Below, in pieces: positions 11,763 through 21,836 of a stretch of DNA of 64,000 nt (positions are counted from its first letter, which is position 1; every line of letters begins with the position of its first letter). A program made the translations under genes and the position numbers. The notes beneath the pieces were generated by a model, which had not been told where the DNA came from, ran no database searches, and saw only the letters and a program-made list of their open reading frames with translations. This DNA is from Capsaspora owczarzaki ATCC 30864 (Eukaryota > Opisthokonta > Filasterea): NCBI RefSeq assembly GCF_000151315.2, contig NW_011887295.1, forward strand, positions 1,543,914 to 1,607,913, written 5' to 3'.

Positions 11763-11924
11763 TGCCTGCAATGTAAAATTTGGCGGGAAAACAATTCACG
11801 ACTGGCGCGGTTTCAGTTTTGAGATTTGAGTCTCGATTTATTGTGTATTGGTTTGAACTCAAAAGTGCATTCAATGGATATTTATGAACTTGACTTTTGC
11901 TGTAGCATCTCTTGCAGAAAATCT

Positions 11925-14900
11925 TTATCGCCGGGAGTGCTTTGAGCGTCGAGCAGACTGCCGTTGGAAGGAATCCTCGCTATCGGATTCCGATTCGCTG
12001 CTCGAAACAGCTTTGCGCCGCTGTGAAATACGGAGTGGCGCGGACGCCTGCTCAAAGTCCTCGTCGGTCGAGCCAGCAGCCTGCTCGCTCCGAGATTTCT
12101 TGTAGGGCGCAATCTTTTTAGAGAAGGCAGCGGGAGTCGTCGCCAGCTTTGCCTCGTGCGCCTCCTTGACCTGTCTCACCTGAAGCTGTTGCAAGGCCTT
12201 CGCGACGCGCTCGAGAAGCGGGACGGAATCCGGTATGGCGACGCGCAGAATGTCGGCTGGCTTTTGCTTGGAACTTGACGCTGCAGCTGGGTCTTCTGGC
12301 AGAAACTTTTCGTGCAATGTCGCCCGCACAAGCAGACCTCGTGTCAGTCGAAGCCACATGCCATACACGCTTGCGCGGCGCTTGGTCAGTTCATCCTGCG
12401 CGCGGCGGTCTTCGTCCGCGACACATGCATCGACGAGCGTGCGCGCAAACTCGGTGCAAACGACAATGCCACGCAAATCAGGTGTGGCCTTGCCACCGTG
12501 AAAGTTAAATCCGACCACAGCTGGTGCGAAATCGATCCCGAGCTGGCGCGCCAATCGTGGGGCGTTGGGGAGTTCGAGATGGACGCATCCTCGTGGGATC
12601 ATGGATGGTTGGTACAGATCAACGTTTCCGAACGAATTGCAAGGCACACGCCCGCCGACGGCGACTGGCGGGTCGTAGGGCACCGTCTGCCACTCTCCAA
12701 AGAGTGGCACCGCTGCACGCTCGTCTGCATCAGCCGCGCCGGCCGACGGTGTGTCATTCTCGTCGTCACTGTCTCGAGCTCGCTTGCCCGAAAGCAATGT
12801 GGAGCTGCTGCTGCTGCTGCTGCTGCTACCAGCCCGACTACTATTGGGGTTTGCTTTGGCTTTGACGACCTTCACGGGATGCTCAGAGTCGCGGACGACG
12901 CGGGCGTCTTTGAGCCAAGCTTCACGGGTGCGCAGAGTATGGACGTGCGATCGTGGATAGACATTCTGGCCCTGGTAAAGGCCGACTGCATGCTGCTTGC
13001 CCAGAGGGTGAATGGCCTGGTACTTGAGTAAATGGCGCTCAAGAGCGTACAAAGGGTGGTTTTTGTAATCCTGCAGCGTGGTTGGCAGCGACTTGGCGTG
13101 ATCGCTCGTTGATAATTGCGCATCCTCGCGTTGATCGCGCATAGCATCCACGGAACGGTTTAGTAACGGGCTGCGAAGCAAGTCGGCAAACCAGGTACCC
13201 GCATCCAGTCGCTGGCGCGACGGGCCCGTCTTTCGCAGCCACTGTGAGGCATAGCGCGCGGTCACGTCTTTGGCACGACCATTCTCCTCGAACGCGAGAA
13301 CATACTGGAGTGGAGCGGTCGCGTGCCGCTCAAACTCCAGCGGATTGTTAAAGCCGGACGGGCCCGTGTCAATCGGGACCCAGCAATCGAGGTCTGGCAG
13401 AAAGACCTCAGACCAAGAGTCCGTGCGACCTTGGTCGACAACGACAGAGCGTTCCGATTCGAGCGGAGGAGCCAGGATAAACCCTCCGCTGCTTTTGACA
13501 GAGGACTCTGACGCGGAAAAGGAAGTGGGAGGAGTAATTTGTCCGGCAAGAAGGGAATTCGTTGCTACCGACACGGTTTTGACACGAGCTGGAGCCGGGA
13601 CGGAGGCGATGATCTGAATGTCGTCGTCGCTGTCAACAACAGTTGCATTGGCCTTCTCCATTGACGCGGTTGTTGTTGAATGCAGTAACGGTGGGTGGGT
13701 TTCAGCGAGAGAGGAGAAAGATGGAGTGAGAGTGTGTACGAGCGGTGCTTCCGCTTCCGATGAGCGAGCCGTCGCCGTCGACTTGGCATTTGGGCGCGTT
13801 TCTCCAGCAGTCCGAATCGAGTCCAGCTCCTCCAGAGTGGCAAGCACACGATCTCGGACAGTCGCGACAGGGAGCTTCCAAGACATGGGCTGCAACGAGA
13901 CAACGAGCCGCGCGTCCAGATCGAGTGCTCGAAGCAGAGCGGTAAAGACAATGCTGAGTGCACCGCGCAAGCCTTGTCGTTGTGCAATCGTTTGCAAGAG
14001 GGTCTTTTGCAGAATCAAGCGTGTTTCGTCCATGGTTGCTGGGGCAGGTAGAGGCAACTGGGCGCGATGTGGCGGTGGCTGCCGCTGCACCACCCGAAAT
14101 GCTCCACGATACCACAGAGCAGCGTCTTTTAAAAAGTCGGTATCCCGCCGTTGTGCCAGCAACGACGCCGGAACGACGGACAACACTGCAGCCCTGATTG
14201 TCTCGTCGTTGCTGAGCAGGTTGCGCCAAAACGCGTTGGCAAGCAGGCACGCAAGGTGCACTCGGTGCAATATCTTGGCAGTTGCTCTTTCTTGTTGTGC
14301 GAGCTGTTTTTGCAGCTGTTCCCTCTCCGTGAGGCGTCTGTTGTTGAAACAAACAAAGGTGCCCGATGAAAAATCAAAGTTGAACGAGCAGAACATAACA
14401 TTGCGATGGAAGTGGACATGCCGACCTCTTTGCATTCGCCGGGTTCTCCACAAACAAGGACAGTTCGATGTTGCTGGTAATTCTATCGCTTGGAAGTGTG
14501 CCTATTGAAGCGCAAAGCCATTGTGAGCTGGTGTGGCCAATTCTGAGGCAAACAATCGCCACAACGATCATCCCGTCGCTGTGCCCGTCCCAGCTTAAAC
14601 CATCCATCACCAACAACAAACCCAATCCAGTGCACAAAGCCATGTTGTTGCAACCAGCGCGCGCGTCATCATGAAATTTCGCGCGACGGCGATCGCTTCC
14701 AGTTTCATCGTGCTCACCTTCGTCCCCTGCGTCTTCGGCTTCGTCTGCATCTTCTGCTTCTTCTGCATCTTGTTCCGCTTGCTCTGAATGCGGGTGGTCG
14801 TCCGCCTCTTGAGCCGGTCCGACCTGCTCCCAAAGCTCCTCCTCGTCCTCGTCCTCGTCCTGTTGGTGCAATCCGAGTTCCGCGGCGTCCCCCTCGTCCA

Positions 14901-15162
14901 TTGGCTCGGCTGCATGCTCGTCTTCCATCGTCATTGCACGATCTGCACTCGAGCTTGAACCAGCAGTCCCGTGCTTGTGGTGACCAAAGTACGGTGACCG
15001 AACCACCGCCGCCGCATGCGTTTGCGTGCCGGAACGAGCACTTGCTGATCCGCCCTGGTGACTCTCGCTCTGTCCGTGGGTATCAGCAGCATTGTCGGAG
15101 GCATCGTCGTCAGAGGTTGGAAAGTCCCGACTCTGCTCGTGAAAGCGGGCTGTCCAATCCAT
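11925..15162 (-). CDS. XPC: XPC/Rad4 DNA damage recognition protein, 977 aa, 3 exons
   Basis: Recognises helix-distorting lesions to start global-genome nucleotide excision repair. Exons read 15162-14718, 14501-14426 and 14337-11925 with matched phases. The N-terminal third is acidic and disordered, with ELWEQVGPA as in other XPC proteins. The small middle exon gives NIELSLFVENPANAKR. The transglutaminase-like fold follows (HRVHLACLLANAFWRN, FTALLRALDLDARLVVSLQP, DSWSEVFLPDLDCWVPID). Then come the beta-hairpin domains: YKNHPLYALERHLLKYQAIH, EWQTVPYDPPVAVGGRVPCN and DFAPAVVGFNFHGGKATP. The C-terminal 200 residues are charged. It lies head to tail behind CHK1 and the PBZ ligase, all on the minus strand. 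Confidence 0.96.
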
Positions 15163-15360
15163 GGTGAGCGCCTCGGCGATTCGAAACAGACAAACGACTG
15201 AGCTGCCCCCATTCAATGCTTCATATGTTTGAACAAATGCAGGATCATTGTATCCTCGAGAAGAACAAAGCCACATACACTGCCAACGAAATGAGGCAGA
15301 AAAACACGAACAGGCGCGGAAAGCATGGAAACTTCAAAAACAAAAAAAAAAAACACACAA

Positions 15361-16104
15361 TCAAGCTTGACCTTCGCTCATCGCGTCAAGCAGCACTGGG
15401 ACTCCCAGTTCTTGCAAAAAGGACAACAAGGACGCGGGAGAGAGGCCGATACTCGCAGTGTTGACGAGCGGATGGAAAAAGAGGTGCGAATACTTTTCGG
15501 CAAACAAGGAGCGATCCAGAAGAACGCCGCTCACAGTCCGCTCGCCAGCTGGCCGGACAAAGTCTGTCAGCAGGGCCAAGGGAGAGACACAGCCCGGCAG
15601 CACGCCAAGAGATTCGAGCAACTCGGCGGGCGTGGTCATCGAGAAGGAGCGGGCTGCATTGAGAACGCGCCGCGCGTGCGGCATGTGAACGGTCGTGTCC
15701 TCGTGTGCCACGATGAGGTAGCGTGCGCCACGCTTGTCGCGCACAAACAGATTCTTGCAGTAGCCAAAGTGGGGATTGGCAGTGGCATCGGTGGCGTCGC
15801 GGTACGCCTTGCACGCCTCGACGGTATCCAAGGCAGCATGATGGTGCAGCATGAACGCAATGCCTCTGGCGGACAGCTGCTCGGTGATGGTCGTGATGCG
15901 GGGATCATTGGGATTGGTAGGAGTGCCAGTGGGTAAAGTGGACAAAGTGGGCAAGTTGTCCAGCAAGGAATCCATTGCCGGGAAATCGGTTGCAGCTTCA
16001 GATCCAACGCCAGCGGCAACGGAGGACTCGGACAAGGTCGAGCCAACCTCGCTTGTGGAGCTGGCTGCTGGTGCTGCAAAACCGGTGGTCGTAGTAGGCG
16101 GCAT
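15361..16104 (-). CDS. ProX/YbaK-type aminoacyl-tRNA deacylase, 247 aa, single exon
   Basis: Proteins of this family (PRORSD1, bacterial ProX) hydrolyse mischarged tRNAs, typically alanyl-tRNA-Pro, in the cytosol. After about 70 low-complexity residues the folded part has LSARGIAFMLHHHAALDTVE and NPHFGYCKNLFVRDKRGARY. The lysine-asparagine-leucine-phenylalanine (KNLF) is the family signature. LIVAHEDTTV follows, then PAELLESLGVLPGCVSPLAL, matching the GxxPGxVSPLAL motif. It ends with VLLDRSLF and LFFHPLVNTASIGLSP, the family's conserved H-P-x-x-N-x-x-S/T element. Typical members are about 170 aa, so the N-terminal extension is extra. The gene has no visible intron, unusual here. Confidence 0.93.
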   Translation of the reverse strand: MPPTTTTGFAAPAASSTSEVGSTLSESSVAAGVGSEAATDFPAMDSLLDNLPTLSTLPTGTPTNPNDPRITTITEQLSARGIAFMLHHHAALDTVEACKAYRDATDATANPHFGYCKNLFVRDKRGARYLIVAHEDTTVHMPHARRVLNAARSFSMTTPAELLESLGVLPGCVSPLALLTDFVRPAGERTVSGVLLDRSLFAEKYSHLFFHPLVNTASIGLSPASLLSFLQELGVPVLLDAMSEGQA

Positions 16105-16239
16105 TTTCGTTCAGCCGTGATGATTCTTTTTGTTTTTGTTTTTCTCTCAGATTTTTAGGATACTTTGCTCGCGACAACATTTGTTTTGCTGTTGAACGAA
16201 CAAAAACCAAAAAAGCCAAGGAAGAACAAGAACAAAAAA

Positions 16240-16650
16240 AAAAAGAGATCACGTCTTGGGTCGAGAAAGGAACGACACAGAGATGGATTGATGTAAGAGT
16301 ATGTAAAAGTATGGTAGAATTGAGCGAAAGAGAGCTCAGAGCGAAAAGATGGAAAGGCAAAATGACGACATGCAGCCAAAAAAGGGTCAATGAATCACAT
16401 CTTGGTCGCGATTGGAACGACTCAGAGATTGCTTGATGTCAAAAGGGATTGAAGAAAGATCATTGAATTGAGCGAAAGAAGAGCTCAAAAAGCGGATGGA
16501 TCAACAGAGAAGTGAAGTGGAAGAAATGACGACAGACAGGATTGCAACAGGATTGCAACATCGCTGTCACCGATTGGAACCAGACACACACGATGAAGCT
16601 GCGTGAATAGCTTGCATCGTAAATGAATTGAGAGATGAAAAGAGCAGGGT
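16240..16650 (+). repeat. Diverged tandem repeat, two clear units and a partial third
   Basis: Unit 1 (about 16248-16380) and unit 2 (about 16398-16530) share, in the same order, a CACRTCTTGG block, a GGAACGAC block with CAGAGAT, TTGATGT, and GAATTGAGCGAAAGA with GAGCTCA. A third, weaker match starts near 16568 (GATTGGAACCAGAC, then GAATTGAGAGATGAAAAGAGC). The period is about 150 bases. No coding potential was found, so it looks like duplicated regulatory or filler DNA. Confidence 0.6.
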
Positions 16651-17308
16651 AAGGCCAGACAAGACGGAGGGGGAGAAAGGCACCGAGATCAACGTTGAAG
16701 GAAAACGCTGAGCGTGAAAAACAAAAATTATTGAGCCATTGTTGTTGTTGCTGAGAAAGAAGGAGTGAATCTCAAAAAGGAAGTGGGAAGCTGTCCGTAT
16801 TTAACGAGTTCGAAAGTGTTCGATGAGGAAATGGTTGCACACAAGATCAACGGGGGGCAAGAGCTGTGGAATTGAAAGGATTTTCTCAGTCGAACCTTTG
16901 CTTGTACAGTATTGGTGCAGGTGTATTTGGTTTTTGTTTTCCTATGCTCCTCCCCTCGGTCGCAGCGTCGATCTGATCGAAAGCTTGCCTGACGATCCTG
17001 CACGCCACCCCAATCCAAATCTGCAAAACTGAAGAGCGTGCGGTACTGTAGTCGCGTTTTGGTCTCCGTTGCCCTTTTGTTGGTTTGCTTGTTTGCTTGT
17101 TTGCTTGTTTGTTTGTTCGTTTTTTTTTTTTTTTTTGCTTGTGCACCACCTCGTGTTGTTGTACTAGAGAGTGCCCTCTTCTTCTTCAACGAGATCAATT
17201 CAATGTTCCCTTCAATCACTCGTCCTATTTTGTCCATCCACCTCAGTCTCCTCTTTCCGTCGGTCCCTCCCTTCACCCTCCCATTTTCAACCAAAACAGC
17301 ACACCTCT

Positions 17309-17312
<4 letters not shown>

Positions 17313-17340
<28 letters not shown>
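17313..17340 (+). repeat. (CA)n microsatellite directly before the SCP2 start codon
   Basis: Fourteen CA units end exactly at the ATG at 17341. It therefore lies in the 5' UTR of the SCP2 mRNA unless transcription starts within it. Confidence 0.9.
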
Positions 17341-17341
<1 letters not shown>

Positions 17342-18263
17342 TGCCTGCTACACTGCTCTCAGAGGTGCTCATGAACGAGCTTGCGCGCCGCATCCCCGAA
17401 AACCCCGACGTCGTCAAGAAGGTCAACTCGATCTTCCAGTTCAACATTACCAAGGACGGCAAGGAGGTCGCCCAGTGGACGGTCGATCTCAAGACGGGCG
17501 CTGGCTCCGTGTCGAAGGGTGCTGCAACTGCGCCCAACTGCACCGTGACGCTGTCCGACGACGACTTTGTTGCGCTCGGCTCGGGCAAGCTCCAGGCTCA
17601 GAAGGCCTTCATGAGTGGCAAGCTCAAGGTCAAGGGCAACATTATGCTCGCCACCAAGCTCGAGGGCATCTTCAAGCAGTACTCCAAGGAAGCTGCTGCT
17701 GCGATTGCCGCTGCCCAGTCTGGCGCTGCTCCTGCTGCCCCTGCTGCTGCTCCTGCTGCTGCTGGCCCAGCGACTGGATCATCAGCCTCATCAGCCGGTC
17801 TTGTCTCCGACGGCTTATTTGCCGAAATTGGTCGCCGCGTCGCCGCCACGCCCGCACTCGTCCAGCAAGTCAACGTTGTGTACCAGTTCAACATCACCAA
17901 GGGTGGCAAGGACGCTGCGCAATGGACGATCGACCTCAAGAACGGCGCCGGCTCCGTCACCAAGGCCGCCGCCGCCGCGCCCGGCTGCACCATTACCGTC
18001 TCCGACGAAGACTTTGCGGCCCTTGTTGCTGGCACGATCAATCCTCAAAAGGTGCGTATTGGTATTCGTTATTGGTATCGGGGAGGACAGAGGGAGGTGG
18101 TTTTGCGAGTCTGTGAGAGTTGCTGTTGAATCAATTTGCACTCACATGCGTTGCTTGTGCTATTGTGCAGGCATTCATGTCTGGGAAGCTCAAGGTCAAG
18201 GGCAACGTCACTCTTGCTACCAAGCTCGACAAGGTTCTCCAGGGTGCCAAGGCCAAGCTTTGA
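17341..18263 (+). CDS. Tandem SCP2 sterol-carrier domain protein with C-terminal AKL, 267 aa, 2 exons
   Basis: SCP2 domains bind and move sterols and acyl-CoAs. Exons are 17341-18051 and 18171-18263, phase 0. Two SCP2 copies are present, residues about 5-115 and 155-267. They share VNSIFQFNITKDGKEVAQW and VNVVYQFNITKGGKDAAQW, then DLKTGAGSV and DLKNGAGSV, and both end with AFMSGKLKVKGN. The copies are separated by an A/P/S linker. The last residues are AKL, a peroxisomal PTS1-type signal, so a peroxisomal location is likely. Most SCP2 proteins have one copy fused to a thiolase or dehydrogenase; a free double copy suggests an internal duplication. Only the second copy has an intron. Confidence 0.93.
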
Positions 18264-18554
18264 AAACACACAAAAAAAAAAAAGCAATCGGCCATGCCAT
18301 GCTGTTTCTATTCTGTTCCTATGAATGCTCGTCAAAGTGACTGTGTGACTGTGTGTTGTGCACAATGCATCATGGAGTTCAACATTTTTGCACGACGCGA
18401 GCATCTGGTCTTTGTTTCTCGTAAATTCATCCATTCCAGTTGTAATTCCCCCCCCCCATGTTTCTTTTCTTTTGCTCCGCTATTCCATATCCATTTGCTA
18501 AATAAAACTCAGTCTCTTTCTCTCTCTCTTTCTGGGCGACAGCAATTTGTTCAA

Positions 18555-19754
18555 ATGTCACTTCCACTCAGCCAGAGCGACATTCAGCCAGCAGCCGCAG
18601 CCACAGCAGCAGCGACGCCCGCCGCGCCGCAGCAACCCGCGACGTTCTTTGACACAATGCCATACTCGTTCGCAGACATTCCCATTGGCGGTGACTATGG
18701 AATTGCAACGCTGCCGTTCCTCAACGCCGTACACGCAACCATTCCGCTCTTTGGTAAAAGCCGCTTACCGCTACGCTGAGCTGTTGTTGTTGTTGTTGTT
18801 GTTGTTGTTGTCATTGTCATTGCGCAGTTAGCGAATTTCAGTATCAAGTGCATGCTCGCTCCACATGTTGAGTGGGCTTATTGACTCTTATTGACTTATC
18901 AACGCTTTCGTTCCTTGGTGTGCAGATACGCTTGGAATGTTGACATTCTACCCGATCAAAGCCGACATGGCGAATAACATTGAGGTATGCTCCCAAGATG
19001 AGGCATCGTCTCTGAGCGCTTGCTGATTTTGGAGGTGGCGGGGAAACATTGCCTGGATTCTCACAATGAACGCATCCGGTTTACCCTGTGTCAAAATCCC
19101 CAGCGCCTCCAACTGCGATTCGAACAAGCTCCAGAACGGTGTCTGACGTTGCAGCGAATTGTCGACGCAGAGGTGCGCGCCGGCACGCATCGAAATGCAG
19201 AGTCTTGTGCGATTGGACTGCTGTGGCTGAAACGGTACAGAATTTGTTGTTGTTGTACTTGTCGTCTCGATTGTGTGGCTTCACGATTCGTCGAGTGTAT
19301 GCTTCTCACTGCGAATACTTGAATGGGCTGGAACCTCTTGCGCGCAGAGCCCTCGAGTTTGTGATAGGATTTCTCGACAACATTGGAAAGGGCGAAAAAG
19401 TTGTTTCTGTCGCTGCCACCAAAGCATATCAGCAATCTCTTGAGCCATTCTATGGCATGGTGTCTCGAGGCCTATTCAATGTACCCTGCTCTTTGGTGGC
19501 TTGCCAAGTTTGACTGCAGAAATGAAAGCACGCTCACTTCTCAACTCCTTTTGGTGTGTTTTCTTTCGTAGGTCGCCTTGCTCTCACTACCAGCGTATTC
19601 AACTTTCATGGCACAACTCAGGCGCCGCGATGATGTCACCGATGAGCAAATTATTGCCGCCATCTGCGACTTTTGCGACCAGATGCGTGACTTTGTGTTG
19701 ATTCTGCAAAAGTTTACCATCGACAAGGGAATTGACACTCCCCGTCAGACTTGA
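18555..19754 (+). CDS. GLTP: Glycolipid transfer protein (GLTP fold), 234 aa, 5 exons
   Basis: Carries glycosphingolipids or ceramide-1-phosphate between membranes in the cytosol. Exons are 18555-18753, 18926-18984, 19104-19234, 19348-19480 and 19572-19754. Motifs run in family order: FLNAVHATIPLFDTLG, then YPIKADMANNIE (the aspartate and asparagine that grip the headgroup), then LTLQRIVDAE. After these come GLLWLKRALEFVIGFLDNIG, where the WLKR supplies lysine contacts, and AYQQSLEPFYGMVSRGLF, where a histidine is normal before W/G. Here the usual Y-H-x-W is F-Y-G-M, so headgroup contacts may differ. The first 35 residues are A/Q/P rich. The 5' leader contains a CT repeat (about 18510-18535). 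Confidence 0.92.
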
Positions 19755-20046
19755 CGAAAAGCCCGTTGGTTGGAATTTTGCTTTGTTTCGCATTAGTTAT
19801 CGTTGGTGTAAAGGTTTGCTTTGTTTGTTTGTAGATAGTTTTGTTGTCAACTGTCAAGATTTTTGGCTTGGGGCTACGTTTTTTTTTCGTCTTTTTCTGT
19901 TCAAATCGCTGGTCGTCGACAAACATTCACACTATCACATTGTCCGGAGCCCAAACAATCGAAATTTGACAGAGAAATCAACCCTGAAATGAAGCCCTTG
20001 TCGCATACAAATACAAAAAAAGCAAAATAACAAACAGCCCTGATAG

Positions 20047-21468
20047 CTACAACCACAACCCAGCATTTCCCTGCTCAGCATAGGCTGGAGGTGCCATCAT
20101 ACCCATATCGCTGTGTTGCTGGGCAAGCTCGAGGATGCGCCCAGCATTGAGCCACTCTGACGTTGTTCGCAGCTCGCCCAGCGACAGCTCTGGCGGCTGC
20201 AAGCTCGCCGTTGGGCCTGTGGAGATGGTCACTTCCGAAAAGAATGCGCCGTTCATGTTGCCTGGAATGTAGCCCGTTCTTCGTGTCGAGTAGGACGAGG
20301 AGCGAGCGTGGGCTAGCATGATGCTTCCACTGGTAACCGCCGTCGCTGCGGACGATTCAAAGCTCTCGTAGTCGCCGTAATTGCTGTATCGGGTGGCCTC
20401 CTGGTACAGTTGCTGCTGGTGCATGGCCGCGGACGGCCGTGGCGAGGCCGGCACAACGTCGATCGCATCAAACTCGGAATCGTCAATCCCGAGCGGGCCA
20501 GACCGGACGGGTGTTGTGGGCTCGAACAACGCCGTGGAGGGTGGGAGCGTCAACCGATGTCCGTGTCGCTCGCTGTGAAGCAGCAGCTGGTTTCGCAGCA
20601 ACGAGCGAGCTGCTGGATTCCGCTGCCCGCTGGAGCTGGATGATGATGATGAGGATGATGCCTCGGGTTGCTCAGCGACGTACGAAATCTGAGAGTACTC
20701 GACAATCCCCGGCAACGACGCCTCGTCCGACAGCGCTTGCTGCAGGAGCAGATTCTGTGCATCCGTCGGAGCCGCAGCTGCCTGACTCAGATGGGCGACT
20801 GCAACATGGTTGGCCTCCGCCACGGCCTGGATCAATGTCAAGTGGGCCTCGGGATGACTCTGCTGGAGCGCGAGATGGTGCTCCTGCTCTGCGGCTGCCA
20901 GCACATGCAGCGCGTCCCGCTGGTCGTCATTCTGTAGGACGTGGCCGGCGTATTGATCTGCCATCAGCAAGCCATTGTGTGGTAATTGGGCCTCCTGTAG
21001 TTGTAGTTGGGACTGTTCAGCAGCAGCAGCAGCAGCAGCAGCAGCGTCCAGCCGCCACCGCTTGGGCGAAGGGGGATAGTCCGCAGCAGTCCTCCTGTCC
21101 AAGCTCGCTCCTGCTTCTCTTCGTCCTCCAGATGCTATTGCTGCCGCGTGGTCACTCAGCTGCGGGTGCTGCTGCAGCAGGGCTTCGAGGGAGAGCGTCA
21201 GTTCGGCCTTGAGACGCGCGAGCTGCTCGACCGCTTGGACGGCGTCCTCCGCTGCTGCTGCATCCTGCTGTTGCTGCTGCTCTTGTTCTATCTTCTGAAG
21301 GTAGAAGTGCAGGTCGCTGTTGACGCGGTCGAGCTCGCGCTGCTTGTCTCGGAGCACAGCAACAGCGGCGGTCAATTCACAGTCCGCATCATCATCCTCC
21401 GACGCACTGCGCTTGACTCTGCCGCCGCCGCCACCGCCACCGCCGCCGCCGTTGGGTGAGACAGACAT
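20047..21468 (-). CDS. Unrecognised coiled-coil protein with poly-Gly start, 473 aa, single exon
   Basis: I do not recognise this protein. It starts MSVSPNG followed by a run of ten glycines, then VKRSASEDDDAD. Residues about 30-100 form a likely coiled coil (AVLRDKQRELDRVNSDLHFY, then EQLARLKAELTLSLEALL). Alanine, glutamine and serine tracts fill the centre. The last 45 residues (LSLGELRTTSEWLNAGRILE, then AYAEQGNAGLWL) look more ordered. It is convergent with GLTP (292 bases apart). An intact 473-codon frame with clear GC-rich codon use supports it being real. A transcription-factor-like or adaptor role is possible but nothing shows it. Confidence 0.7.
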   Translation of the reverse strand: MSVSPNGGGGGGGGGGRVKRSASEDDDADCELTAAVAVLRDKQRELDRVNSDLHFYLQKIEQEQQQQQDAAAAEDAVQAVEQLARLKAELTLSLEALLQQHPQLSDHAAAIASGGRREAGASLDRRTAADYPPSPKRWRLDAAAAAAAAAEQSQLQLQEAQLPHNGLLMADQYAGHVLQNDDQRDALHVLAAAEQEHHLALQQSHPEAHLTLIQAVAEANHVAVAHLSQAAAAPTDAQNLLLQQALSDEASLPGIVEYSQISYVAEQPEASSSSSSSSSSGQRNPAARSLLRNQLLLHSERHGHRLTLPPSTALFEPTTPVRSGPLGIDDSEFDAIDVVPASPRPSAAMHQQQLYQEATRYSNYGDYESFESSAATAVTSGSIMLAHARSSSYSTRRTGYIPGNMNGAFFSEVTISTGPTASLQPPELSLGELRTTSEWLNAGRILELAQQHSDMGMMAPPAYAEQGNAGLWL

Positions 21469-21683
21469 GGATGAGATTGTTGTGAGTTGTTTTTTTGCGT
21501 GCTTGTTGAAGTCTGAGTTTGGAAGCAGCGAACAACAATAAAAAAAATAAAAAATAAAACCTCAAACCAAAAAAAGTGCGGTTTTTGGTTGTCACAAAAA
21601 TGGGGGAAAAAAACTGTAAAAATCAACAATGAGAAGATCACCAAAACAACAATAACAACAATAACAACAACAATAACAACAAT

Positions 21684-21744
<61 letters not shown>

Positions 21745-21836
21745 GTCGAAGGGAAGTGAATTCGATGAAGAGAGCTACAAACGACTCAAACGACTTGCTC
21801 GAAAGCAGGCAAAGAGAAAAAGCGCCTGCTGGGGAC
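21469..21836. other. Intergenic, A-rich with AAC repeat
   Basis: Lies between the start of the coiled-coil gene and the stop of the F-box gene, both on the minus strand. The AAC repeat is listed apart. Long leucine frames opposite it are artefacts of the repeat. Confidence 0.6.
21644..21744 (+). repeat. (AAC)n microsatellite, partly (AAT AAC)
   Basis: About 100 bases of AAC units, with several AAT AAC interruptions in the first half and a pure run in the second half. Located upstream of the coiled-coil gene and downstream of the F-box gene. Confidence 0.95.

Larger units (their letters stand above)
16105..17340. other. Divergent intergenic region between ProX-like and SCP2 genes
   Basis: A gap of 1.2 kb with no convincing reading frame. 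It contains a diverged repeat (16240-16650, listed apart), a T run near 17120-17135, and ends in a CA repeat that abuts the SCP2 start codon. The 5' ends of both neighbouring genes must lie here. Confidence 0.5.
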
